From NCBI GenBank assembly GCA_012295275.1, contig CM022667.1:14654668-14718667 (forward strand): 64,000 nucleotides of DNA, read 5' to 3'. This stretch comes from Chrysomallon squamiferum. Lineage: Eukaryota; Mollusca; Gastropoda; Neomphalida; Peltospiridae. A program made the translations under genes and the position numbers. This document shows positions 1 through 52,165 of this stretch, one piece after another. Under the pieces are notes generated by a model that was not told the origin of the DNA, searched no databases, and was given only the letters and a program-made list of their open reading frames with translations. Each line of letters begins with the position of its first letter. Positions within the stretch are counted from its first letter, which is position 1.

Positions 1-621
<621 letters not shown>

Positions 622-1788
622 CGATCACATCACGCTGTATGGGCCAATTATTAGAACTGAGATCAATAACTACCGACAGTGGCTTAAACACTGGCCCAGC
701 CATCCGGAGAAAATTCAATTTATTAAAGCCTGATATTCCGGCCTACGCCGTCTTTTGCCCACAAAGCCGTTTCCGTTAAGAAAATCATTTAGTTTAAGTA
801 TTTGGTCACAAACGTGTACGTCTGCATTCCATTTGGCGTAACTGGCAGGCAGTCTCTCGAACACGCTCGTGTTATTTCGGCTCTGACAGCCACCCTGTTG
901 ACAGTCCATTGTTTCACTGCGTCTTACGGGCCTCACGTTCCGCGGTTTTTGATTGCAGAACCAGTCTGTCAGTTAATTTGGGTTTGTTTATTGATTGCGT
1001 CGTTCGTGCGATCTTTATTTTGAAATCGTTCAATCATGTGTTTGTTCGTAATTTCTACAAACAAAAATTAAAGGAAAGAAAATAAGAAAGATTTAAAATA
1101 TGATTAGTTAAAAAAGTAAGTTAGTAAGTTAGTAAGTAAATAAATAAGTAAGTAAATAAGCAATGACACAAATAAATAAATAAATAGATAAAAAAGCGAA
1201 AAGAAACTCCAAGAATTGTATTTTTATGTTGTTATTATTGTTATTTATTTTCGTATTTTAATATTTATTCTTATTTATTAACAAACTGTAAAAAGTAACA
1301 AAACAAAATAATAACATTTTTTTTTAAATCTAATGTAATGAAACGGCAAAGTTCTTGTTTTCATCATGATCAAAATAAATTAGGGCGAAATACTTTCTTA
1401 CGCTATTCAATTATTTATTACTGCTTTTGTTCGCTGAGCAACAGTTAAATGCGACAATCTAACCGAAAAGTCTCTCTCAAGAGATTTAATACATATATTT
1501 TTTTTAACTTCTTTAAATTTAACTGACATTCCTAATGATAAATCAATGAAAGAAATTAACGTGTAAAAGTAGAAGTAACAATACGGTCACGCCCAAGGTT
1601 ATGCCCAGGTTAACAGTGAATTTGGGGCTAATAGATTAATTATTCGTTGAAGAAATAGCCGGATCTTAAAATAAAGTCAAGGATGGCATACAACAAACAG
1701 GGATATTTCGGACACTGGCGTATATAAAAAAAAAAATCAACGATTATCTTCATAGGCTTTTGAATTAACTCTTTTTTTTCTTTTTTTT
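622..1788. other. Non-repetitive upstream sequence, no gene recognised
   Basis: 622-1020 is less AT-rich than the surroundings and holds overlapping 73-codon ORFs on both strands, neither of which I recognise. 1021-1788 is AT-rich with AAAT and AAGT runs. It may contain promoter or 5' UTR sequence of the GPCR gene, but nothing proves this. Confidence 0.4.
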
Positions 1789-1792
1789 GCAG
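1760..1792 (+). promoter_or_regulatory. Candidate 3' splice site of a 5' UTR exon
   Basis: A nearly unbroken pyrimidine tract (1770-1789) followed by gcag at 1789-1792 is a textbook acceptor. If used, the exon could run from 1793 through the start codon at 2722, giving a leader of about 0.93 kb, possibly split again. Confidence 0.35.
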
Positions 1793-2721
1793 TGCTAGAA
1801 AGAGAGAAAGAAAGCGATCAACACTAATGTAACTCGAAGAAAAAGAAGAGGGAAAGAAATGATGACATCTGAAGCTGAACAGAAATTGCTTCCACTCCAG
1901 GCTTGGTTAATTAGCGAACCTACCTTGCTAATTGTAAGAATCTCGGTGGTCAAATCTTTAAATTGATTTTTCACAGTTGGTTACCCATTATTCGTTTCTC
2001 ATCTTGTAGCCGCAGGTATCACGACGGTGCTGTTAGTGGAAGACAAATGGAATCTCGCGGAATTGGTAATTGCTTTACGTTATTTTGGAAACAATATGAC
2101 CCAGCCGCGAGGTAAAAAGTTGCAGACAAAATCGTTTTCAGGCATCATTCATTTGACAACGACGCCGACAACGGCAAGTGTACGTTGACGTGAACGACCA
2201 CGAATTACCCTTCCTTTACGCGAACTGATGAAATCTATTTATTTCCAGACCAAAGGTAAATTGACAGAAATGCAGAGAAAATTTGTAAGGATAAGTAAAA
2301 GTCAGTGTAACACAGGAGATCAAACTGTGTTTTAAGTAAGTCTGAGGTACTTTGACATATACAGACACGTTTGTCTTGCGAAGCAGCGGTTTCCGCAGCT
2401 AACTCTTTGATCTCTGCAGATTCTTCTGTAATTGGCTTTCATAATAAACATTAACTGGTTCAAAGTCTTGACCTCTAAATGTGTGTCCGGTTTTGGCTCT
2501 GGAAAGTGATCGTTGAATGTTATTCTGAGTTGAAAAGACTGACCTTTAATCGAACTTTTAATATCAGTATCACTTTTAGGAAACTGATCTCTGAACGTAC
2601 GTCTAATCTGTGTTTCTGATCATCCAGTGGCAATTTACAAAAGAAAAAAACCGTATGGTTTTTATATTTTAACACGCAGGACTATTAAAACTACTTCTTT
2701 TGTTGTTTTGTTTTTTTTATC
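1793..2721 (+). other. Probable 5' leader of the GPCR gene
   Basis: No coding frame is recognised. An in-frame TAA at 2686-2688 closes the frame above the ATG. 2465-2620 contains two diverged copies of a 71-78 bp segment (ggaaagtgatcgttgaa at 2501, ggaaactgatctctgaa at 2579). Confidence 0.4.
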
Positions 2722-42598
<39,877 letters not shown>

Positions 42599-42626
42599 CA
42601 TCGCCCTTCTACTTAAACTGTGCCAA

Positions 42627-42659
<33 letters not shown>

Positions 42660-44300
42660 AAATGTTGTAGAGTTTGTGATGAAGAATTGTGTATTTTGTT
42701 TGTTAGCATATTTGATGAAGGATTGTAAAAAAATATTTGTTTAGATGTTCTACAGGTAACTGTGTATTTGCTTATTTAAATATTGTTTGGAGAATTTATT
42801 TATTTATTTATTTATTCATTTATTTATTTTGTTATTTATTTATTTTTAAAATTAGTAATTAGAGGGTTTATTTATTTATTTGTTTATTTATTGGAATACA
42901 CTTCTTGATCTCTAAATACCAGATTTTCTTCTTCTTCTATTTATATTTCTTCCTTTTTTTTTTTTTTTTTTTTTTTACTTTTTTTTGTTATTTTCTTTAT
43001 GATAGTGACTGTTTAGAATGTAATTCGATTCGTGAAGAACTGGTAATATTGCTGAACTTTGGTTAGGAAGCAAAATTACAACGAAGGTAGATTTACCTGG
43101 TAAGTTTCATTACATAAAACATTTTGAACTGACCACAAAGTGTACAGCCATAACAACTGTACTTGAACATTTTTTCACATCTACAACAAATAAAAACAAC
43201 TTTACGAATACGAAGAAAAGAGAAAGCGTTAAAAACACAAACAAATCTGAGTATATTTAAGAAATAATTGTTACCTCACTGTCACGTCTTTGGTTTAGAA
43301 CGCATGCCTATAACATGCGTGCTTGAACCACGATACAGTCTTACGGTACTTTCCTGGCTTGACGCTGACTGGAATATTCTGGATTAACTGACTACGTAAA
43401 AACACGATGTCCATTCATATTATTGTGTGTGTATGTGTATGTGTGTGGGTGTGTATGTGTATGTGTGTATGTGTGCATATGTAAATACTGGACGTGGAAT
43501 AGCTGTATAATTTAAGTATTATTTATTAAAGGTTACGACATCAAATCGTAAGCAAGGTATGTTAAAAATAAAATCTATGTATTTGTGTAAATGTACGTAC
43601 GGCTCTTAGATATGTAAATACGAGATTTTTATGTGACTGTCAGCAAGGAACTTATGAATATCACGTTCATCTCAAAAACAATGTGTATATATACATTCAT
43701 ATATATATATATATATATATAAATGGATGTGAGAAAAAAAAAAAAAAAACCATCTTTACGCCTGGTAATACAGAATGCATGTTATTTAGGTTCATAGGCT
43801 TAATCATTATGTATATATGATTTGAAATATTATTTAACTATGATGGTATGAAATATGCATAATTATGATTTATAGGTTTTAATGACGAAGTTAATATTTA
43901 TATGGTGAATGTACGGAAGATATGTTCTGTCTGTCTAGAGAGGTAAAAAGAGAAGGGGGAAAAAACAACAAAGAAATGTACACAGAAATCAATTTTAGTG
44001 TTTTCTTATTTATGCAATGTGAGAGAAACATCGGTAGTAACAACTATTCGTCCAGTAGGAATAAATTAATAAATAAAATAAAGTTAAAACAAACACTAGT
44101 TTATGCTTTCTTGAACGATGATACAACTTAGTTGTAATGTGTGTAATTTCGGTAAGTAATGAAAAGTTATTCATTGTCTGTTTAAGGTTTCGGTAGACCA
44201 TGATGAACTTGTTAATACTTAGATCATGATAAAATCAGAAGTTTCGAAGCTGTGCTGCAGTAACAATAAAATTATTGTCAGAAGTAGTAATAAATTGTTA
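42599..44300 (+). other. Probable 3' UTR of the GPCR gene and flank
   Basis: It starts with an A26 run at 42624, then TTTA runs (42796-42890) and a T run (42954-42976). AATAAA-type signals occur at several places, including 43568, the cluster near 44060 and 44267, so the true end cannot be fixed. Confidence 0.5.
43300..43340. other. tRNA-like remnant with 7-bp stem and 7-nt loop
   Basis: acgcatg-cctataa-catgcgt is a perfect hairpin. The preceding tggtttagaacg resembles an A box. gcgtgcttgaaccacg just after it resembles a B box and recurs, slightly changed, at 10004-10028. It could be a decayed tRNA-derived SINE. The D- and T-arms do not fold well. Confidence 0.25.
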
Positions 44301-44712
44301 TTTTTTGTACCTGAACCATATACAAAAAAAAAAATTCTGATGTTGAAATCGATATCTATCAGCCGACAGTTTCAGTAAGAAATGACCACGGTATGATAAA
44401 ACTGCTGATTATCAGCATATATATTATTATTGTAAATACCATTTCCTTGTCACCACAAATTATGAAAAAAAACAAAAAAAAACACGAACATTTATTTACC
44501 TGTTCGTCGTAAAACAGTTATTTAATGGCCGAGGGCGTATTCTGTTTGGGTTGGGACAGCAAGTCATGTGAACCGAGTTTACAGAAATCTACCTACATGT
44601 TATTTGTAGAATAATGACAATCCAGTTAATAGCTGAAAATATTTGCGAACGGGACTACCTACGCTCGGCCCAAACTTTAAATATGCCATTTTTTATTACC
44701 AACACACGGTTC

Positions 44713-44724
44713 AATAAACAATGA

Positions 44725-44763
<39 letters not shown>
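44713..44763 (+). mobile_element. Retroposed 3' end: AATAAA then A38
   Basis: AATAAA at 44713-44718 is followed after 7 bases by about 38 uninterrupted A. An A run directly after a poly-A signal in genomic DNA suggests an inserted transcript tail. The upstream body is not recognised. Confidence 0.4.
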
Positions 44764-44766
<3 letters not shown>

Positions 44767-45205
44767 AAGCAAATACACTCTCTCGGTGATTATAGAATCA
44801 CATAACAAGGCTTTAACAAGTCAGTTGTGACTGAATCAGGAAACTGGCAGAAATAGCGAATAGTTTACCTTGTCTTCATATCCAGGAACAGTCCCAAAAC
44901 AATTAAAAAAACCTAATTATTCGGTTGTAGTTTTAGAAAGTAAAGAAAAAAAATAAAAAAAAAAAAAAAGTTTCCTTTTCATGCTGTTGCCGAACACTGA
45001 TAAAACTCTTTATTGACCCGTTTATCGTTTAAGATGCTGATCATAAAATATTTATTAATCACTCTACGGTCAGTAATATTAAATAATTAGCTACCAGTTT
45101 TTGCTTTTACAGAAGAAAAACCGAGTTATCAGTAGTCTCTTCATGATGTATTATGATTGTTACCAGTTTCTATAAATAATTATAAAACAATTAAGTACCT
45201 TATTT

Positions 45206-45209
<4 letters not shown>

Positions 45210-45238
<29 letters not shown>
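45210..45238. repeat. Poly-T run
   Basis: About 28 T, opposite in orientation to the A38 run 450 bp to the left. Confidence 0.95.
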
Positions 45239-45420
45239 GTTTTCAGTTAATCTGTTGAGAGATTAGCGTTGTTTATAATCAAACTGTTTGTACAATGTTT
45301 CATTTCTGCATGGTTTTCACTTATTAACAAGAATTTGCAATAAAATCACTTGATTTTGTTCTCTAATGTTGTTTTTGTAGCAATAATCATGTCTGACTAA
45401 AGGTTATCTAGTAGTTTGAT

Positions 45421-45424
<4 letters not shown>

Positions 45425-45499
<75 letters not shown>
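45425..45499. repeat. (CT)n
   Basis: About 37 units. Confidence 0.97.
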
Positions 45500-45502
<3 letters not shown>

Positions 45503-47659
45503 TTTCTCGCCATATATACAGTGAGTATATTACTTGTGTTTCTATTACTAAGCTTTTCAATATCTCTACGACCAGCATAACTGACACAATAAATTTAACT
45601 ATACTGATTAGAAAATTGTTAGAAGAGCGATAGAAACCAAACATAAATAAATAAAACCCAGTAGAAGTATATTAAACGTGGGATCGTCAGAGTCCCAATA
45701 TCACCCACAGTTTGAATTATGGCCAGACTATTCAGCAGTAAAAAGCGATTTCGAATCTTGAAAACTGATTTAAATTAAGTCGGAGAAACTGAAGATGAAG
45801 CAGCCGAATTCGCATCTCCGAGATCTTTTCCAATAAACGGAAATGTAATCGCGAAATTTATCTTAAATTTCCATGAAATATTGTTTCCATACATCAAGTT
45901 CATCTCTGAGATTTTGCCTCAAAAGAAAGATATCATAAATGATCTTTGATGATTTAATGCATCACGAAGGAAGAACAAAATATGAAAGTGTTTCCGTATT
46001 ATCAATAACATTTATAATGGAAGCTTCTGAAAACGCGAAAGTCGAAATAATATTTCTGTAGCTTTGGTCTGATATTAAATGTTTTTATTCTTTATTTTTT
46101 CTTTTCTTTTCCTTCTTTTAAACCGATCGTGCTCAGAACGTTAGGAAATGGTTTCGTTGAGGAAATAACGAAGAATTTTCTGTTTTATTACTTTTTTATT
46201 TATTTAAATATTATTTCAGACTTTTTTTTAATCTACGATTACAAATATATGGTTATTAAACGGAACAAACTGCTAATGAAAAATATAACTAGCTTTCAAC
46301 ATATACCTTTTCGATCACAAGCAAGTAATATTTTTTTTTTAATGAATATTCCAATAGACAAATATATCTTTGACTTTGCTTATGACAGGAAACAGTCTAA
46401 TAGGCGAACTGCAAAGGTTTGATCCTACAACCAAAATTGATAGGGAAAGCATGTTCATCGGTTACACCCAATATATATACACCAGTCCCAGACCATTTAT
46501 CCAAATAGGCTTGAAAACCGAAGGTTACTCGAATTTCTTGATTTCTTGGCTTTCTATCTACCTATCTGTCTATCTATTCACATCCACACCCACACCCACA
46601 CAACAGGTGTGTGTGTGTGCGCGTGCGCGCGCGTGTGTGTATTTATATATATAAATCTAGAAATGTGAAGAGTAATGAACAAAACTGTAGTAAACAGACA
46701 CGACATCATACACTTCTCAAAACCAGGTTTCTGAAAACTCCGATTTTTAGGAAAAATATCCTGGTATCTCTCTACCACCTCAGTTTTTAACCTAACAGTA
46801 CTTTTCATTCTTTATAACAAAACTCATTACATCTTAAAATTATAGCATTATACTATTACGACGAAAACATTTTTTTTCCATTTATACAAATCATGGATCT
46901 GTTCACAGAAAAAAAGATAACACGACCCGTTAGCACATAAAACAAGACTGACATGCCAAGCTGCACAGGAAACTGAATACAATACGAACTAAAAGCACTC
47001 TGAAGGGGACTTTAATCCCTGTTTTTGCGAAGATTTAGGACTGTGTAAGTAAGACTGATGAGCTCACCTATAAAGAACACGTAGATAAACCAGTGAGTTC
47101 TCACAAGAGATCGATGTAATCCCCTGTCTAGGTAACAAAGTATTTCTAGTACATCAGGGTTTAGTCAAATCCTTGTTGTTTTTTTCAAAATGTGCTTTAT
47201 TTTGTGTTTAAATAATGGTACCAGTAAAACGACTAGAAAACAACAAACAGCGACATATGCTCTCAATCGTACATCTGCAAAACACGTAAAAACATATATT
47301 ACATGCCTACCTATGCGCACACACACTTGTAAACAGACTCGTATACACAAAGCATACACACAACATGCTTATCAAAGGATCGTGCTTTCGTCGTTGAAAG
47401 ATAAAGTATTTGTAAATTAATTACGGTTATAAGAACAGACTATATTATAGCAATAGTCGACTGTCTATCTTATCGTGATTTTTAAATAGTATTAATTCAC
47501 AAAAATGATACATATGTATGCACGAATGAACACTAAATATTATAAGTAAACGCATGTAAAAAGCAAATTAGAGATGACGCAAGTGCATGTTAGTGATATA
47601 TTACAATATACTGTACAAATAAGTAATTAAGTAAATAAATCAATAAATAAATCAATAAA

Positions 47660-47705
47660 TAAAGAAAGAAAGAAAGAAAGACAGACAGACAGACAGACAG
47701 ACAGA
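47660..47705. repeat. (AAAG)n then (ACAG)n
   Basis: Two adjoining tetranucleotide runs differing by one base. Confidence 0.95.
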
Positions 47706-48419
47706 ATAAACGTCCAAGAAAAATGGATTAAATTTAAAACCAAATCCAACTTTTTTTTCTTCATATGACTATATCCAGAGGGAGGGATGGTCAGAACGAG
47801 CTAATCTCATCCTCGCCACCTCACTAAATTCTTTCTTTTTTTCAACCATTGTTCTCATTTCCCCCCCCCCACACACACACACACATTTCATTTTTAAAGG
47901 TTGCATCAACTTTACAGACTGAGTTCCCACCCTCCTGGAATCCTGGATCCGTTCCTGATTAACAAAGCCACTTTTTGAAGTCTTCCAGACACTGGAGCCA
48001 GACGAAAGATGGATAGTTTTACGAGATTATTTCCCTTTGATACCAAGGATCCGATTCCAAACACATTTGACTGATGACTAAGATTTCTACAGAAACGATG
48101 ACTTAATTCCTTGTGAGCTTTAGAACTATAATTAGCGTTAAGAATTTCAGTTTGTCAAGAACCCTCGCCTGGATTTATTGATACACAGTGTCTGCGTGGA
48201 AATCTTTACGACTGCTTTTATCAATGTAACTTTAATCATCAGTGTTTTGTTATTAAATGTTTAGCCACAAACATATTTTCATCTTCACCTTTAATTCTGT
48301 ACTTACATATGATTTTATAGTATATATATATGTCTGTGTGTATAAAAAATGAATGTGTATTTATGTATGTATGTATGTATATGCACAAAATAAATAATTT
48401 AATAAATTAATTCATTACT

Positions 48420-48461
48420 ATTATTATTATTATTATTATTGTGTCTGTGTATGAATGAGTG

Positions 48462-48511
<50 letters not shown>
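48420..48511. repeat. (ATT)n and (GA)n
   Basis: ATT at 48419-48440 and (GA)n at 48465-48511. Confidence 0.96.
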
Positions 48512-48512
<1 letters not shown>

Positions 48513-48559
48513 AATAAACTACATCTGTCTATCAAAACTATAAATAAGGTTGGGACGAC

Positions 48560-48782
48560 TGGTGAACAGTTTTATCTCTAAACAACACGTCAGATTTGGA
48601 CAAGTTACGAGTAAGTTACTGTGTTTCAGTCTATTTTATGATTTATCTACGTTAAGGGTTCCCCTCTAGACAGCAAAATTAAAATATGAGTGACATATGT
48701 CACTGTGCATTGATTGGAATAAAGTATCATTCTAATTTAGGCCCTACAAATAAATAAAGTCACGAATTCATAAGGTATGGTT

Positions 48783-48821
<39 letters not shown>
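48560..48821 (+). mobile_element. Candidate retroposed transcript 3' end with A36 tail
   Basis: AATAAA at 48753-48758 lies 25 bases before an A-run of about 36 (48784-48820), a normal signal-to-tail distance. The upstream 200 bp is unique, not microsatellite, and contains a 16-bp perfect palindrome. No coding remnant is recognised. Confidence 0.4.
48689..48704. other. 16-bp perfect palindrome AGTGACATATGTCACT
   Basis: It reads identically on both strands, with an E-box-like CATATG at its centre. Confidence 0.95.
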
Positions 48822-48822
<1 letters not shown>

Positions 48823-49262
48823 TGTTGGTCGTTAATGTTTTAGTAAAATTAATCTTTCATAGTTATTTTCAATGTTATCAGCATAGTTCTTGCTCCAAAC
48901 ACAGCTTGATCGTAAGAACGAAAAGACAAAGAGGAAATAAAATGAACAAACAAACAGATAAATACAGTAATAATAACGTAGTGAATAAAAAATAAAATAA
49001 AATAAAGTAAATAAATAAAAAAAATAAAATAAAATAAATACTAATGAAGAGTAGACTTGATGTAAACATCAGGGCATAATGAAGATGAATTATTAATATT
49101 AAAACGTCAGAGTATTGTTTACGTCATCAGTATTGCACAAATTGAGTCATAATAAAATGTAAGATACAATATAGAGTTTCAATGCAGATCATCAACATCA
49201 TCATCATCATCATAACCGTACGTATCATTTTATTGACACAAGAAAATAAATTCTTTGTAAAT

Positions 49263-49264
49263 TT

Positions 49265-49299
<35 letters not shown>

Positions 49300-49405
49300 A
49301 AAAAAGACAAATAACTAAATATATCTCTCCTAAGTAACAGATAACAAAATGCTTTCAGTTCAGTTATATACGATACGAAGTATTATTATTATTATTATTA
49401 TTAAT
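49263..49405. repeat. (AAT)n and (ATT)n pair
   Basis: AAT at 49266-49297 and ATT at 49380-49403, inverted to each other 80 bp apart. A CAT run at 49194-49211 precedes them. Confidence 0.94.
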
Positions 49406-49769
49406 TTTTATTTTTGTAATGTTTCTATGTTTCTATAAAATACGGTCAGTAATGGTTTTCAGTAGACTTTGAAACATTTATTGGAGACTCAGTCTTTTTC
49501 TCTTTTTTTCTTCACATACTGAGTCTACTTACTGACTTCGTGAAACGAGTCATGTTAGCTCTTTGCACGTTTAAAATTATTATTACAAAATTAGAAATGT
49601 GGATTCTTAAATATTATAAAACAGAATTTTCTCATTGTCCGAAAACATGTTGTGGTTGGATATACTGGTTATAATGACAATAAATATCTTTCTGCGGATA
49701 TTTGACAAAACATGTTTGCCACTGGGGCCGTAAAAAAATGAGGTATGTAGACAGTAGTTACAGGAATGT

Positions 49770-49805
49770 TCACACACACACACACACGCACACACACACA
49801 CACAG
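49770..49805. repeat. (CA)n
   Basis: About 17 units with a GC variant. Confidence 0.95.
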
Positions 49806-51127
49806 ACACATACCCTCTACATTACTTCGTAATTCCTACTGGAAACATCCTACAATTTGGTTCTCTAACTCTGAAAAGAGTATGATGAACGAGAAATAAG
49901 TAAAAAAAATGTAAATATAAATAAATAAATAAATAAAATCAAATAAAAATTATACTTGAAAAGAGAATTTGGAAAAATCTTACTTTCCCACACTTTTAAT
50001 AATAACCGCAACGATCACAATAATATAAGAAAGATGTTGTATTATTATTCGTACTTTGTTGTTTACAACTCATTTCTGGCAGTTTCCGTCGATATTTTAG
50101 TAGCTGAATAAACAAAGACTATTGAATAATATTGGATAACATTACATCTCAGATAGTAGTAAAAAGTAACATTGTAATAAAGCGGCAGGTTACATTCGAA
50201 TATATATTTAGTTACATAGCAAACACAGTCAGTAACACATTTCTTTCACACAAGCTACATATCCGAATTTCCTTTTTCTACTATTTCTTCTTTCCTCATG
50301 GAAAGAAGATCAAAAATTCGGTTTATCAAATTAAATTCGCATTTCGAAGGTGCGAATTTTTCCCATAGACAGGAAGTTTGATGTTCATACCACACAATGC
50401 ATCCATTTAAGCGAGAAATTAATACCATTGCTAAATAATTCACTCAAGGTGTTTTGAATTCATAATATTATCTTAGGGTAAATTAAAAAACAAATTCTTA
50501 ATAGGAGCTAAAATGATTAAAGTATTTAAAATAGATATGTACTTGCAATTTATTGCTTTCGAACTCTTGTCAACATTTTTAATCTTTTTCAAAATACAAA
50601 ATAAAGATTTTATTATTGTGTATCAGTCTTTTTTCTATTTCCGTTACCTTAGAATATTCGGAAATAACATATCTAATGAAATGGATTATCTCCCATTAGT
50701 CATACGCTTATTTGTCACACAGTTTATAATAACATATGGCAAGGTTTGGTGCAAACTTAATCCTCTGCCCGTTACCCGGATAAAAATGGTATGATCCCAC
50801 ATTGTTTTATATTCTATGACTACCGGCGATAAATAAATGAAAGAAAGGCTTATAATTATTTTTATATTTTATTTCATCGAGCACACATCTGTAGACTTGC
50901 ATTTTAATTTAGAGCATTATAATTTGGTAAATGCACATGAAAATTACAGTGTCAAGTCGTTTACACTTATTGTCCCTTGATCACTTAAGCAAGTTTCAGT
51001 AGATAGCCTACAGCATCTAATGTTCATGTGCACTTAACAAATTATAGTGATTTAAACTCTTACAATGCTTCACTTTATATGAATGTTCTTTACGGAATTT
51101 TTTTTAAAAAATAAAATAAAATTAAAA

Positions 51128-51129
<2 letters not shown>

Positions 51130-51173
<44 letters not shown>

Positions 51174-51183
51174 AATAAATAAA
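51130..51183. repeat. (AAT)n then (AAAT)n
   Basis: A pure AAT run passes into AAAT. Confidence 0.95.
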
Positions 51184-51206
51184 AATAAAAGTAATGTTTG
51201 ATTTCT

Positions 51207-51370
51207 TTCCACGATTATTCCATTCCTGTTGGAAACGAAATCAAAAAGAATAATTTGCACTACTCACTGGCATTTCAAGCTGCAAACGTTCCACGATTAT
51301 TCCTTTCCCAGAGGAAAGGAAATCAAAAGAATAATGCGCACTATGCACTTGCATTTCAAGTTGCAAATGC
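51207..51370. repeat. 82-bp tandem duplication with internal hairpin
   Basis: Copy 1 starts at 51207 and copy 2 at 51289, both with ttccacgattattcc. The second copy contains cctttcc-caga-ggaaagg, a 7-bp stem with a 4-nt loop. The first has the imperfect version. Shared ends are gcatttcaag(c/t)tgcaaa. Confidence 0.9.
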
Positions 51371-52165
51371 AGGCGACCTATGTTTGATTGCTCTAAACCA
51401 CTGATGCTGCAATGCTTTCAGGAGCGACTATAAATCAACAACTGGACGAAGTTCATCTATCGCTTTTGAATATTATTTATATTAAATAGAATTTAAAAAT
51501 TATTTTACAGAAAAATTGTAATATTTTAAGTTATTCTTGTTTAATTTTTTAAGTGTGCATATTATTTCTTTCTAAGGTAATACAACTATTTTAAGCTTTA
51601 AAATATTTTTATTAAGGTTTGAAATGTAGTGAAGTTATTGTATCTATTTCCCATATGATCCTAATTTCGTAATGTTATAATCGATGAAACTTACTAAATG
51701 AAAAACAAGATTTTAAGGTTGTACCTTAATATCGCATTAATTGTTTTGACAAATATATATTTGAAAGATACGTAACTATAAAAAATATGTTTACAATTTA
51801 CCTTGTATTTACACAATATTTTAACATAGAATTTTTTGTTTATTAATATTATTTTTTAATTATTATTATTTTGATGTGTTAATAAATGTTTCTCACTCAG
51901 TGATTCAGTTACTTTTATATATTTTTGACATTTATTTATTATCTCTGATTTTAGTAACTGAAAGAAAATAAAAAATATATAAATAAATATATAAATAAAT
52001 CCCAAATATGAAGACATAAAAATCATTTAATCCTGCCATTTTTTTATTTCTTGTATATGTAAACATTTATTAAAATTAAATTTAAATGTACCTATTTTTT
52101 AAACAGACACATATGATGCAGAAAGCTTTAACTGACAAACGTTCATCATTTCATTAAAAAAAAAT

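Larger units (their letters stand above)
44301..52165. other. Intergenic region with repeats, no gene recognised
   Basis: Unique AT-rich sequence broken by poly-A/T runs, GA/CT arrays and AAT runs. Frames of 60-98 codons occur (for example 46129-46422, 50513-50794), but they have no recognised family and no splice context. Confidence 0.7.

Noticed and set aside
46610-46646. GTGTGCGCGTGCGCGC tract considered as a Z-DNA regulatory site
   Set aside because: Alternating purine-pyrimidine DNA can form Z-DNA, but this is a short microsatellite far from any gene start.
50513-50794. 93-codon AT-rich frame
   Set aside because: Hydrophobic F/I-rich translation of AT-rich DNA; no family, no splice partner.
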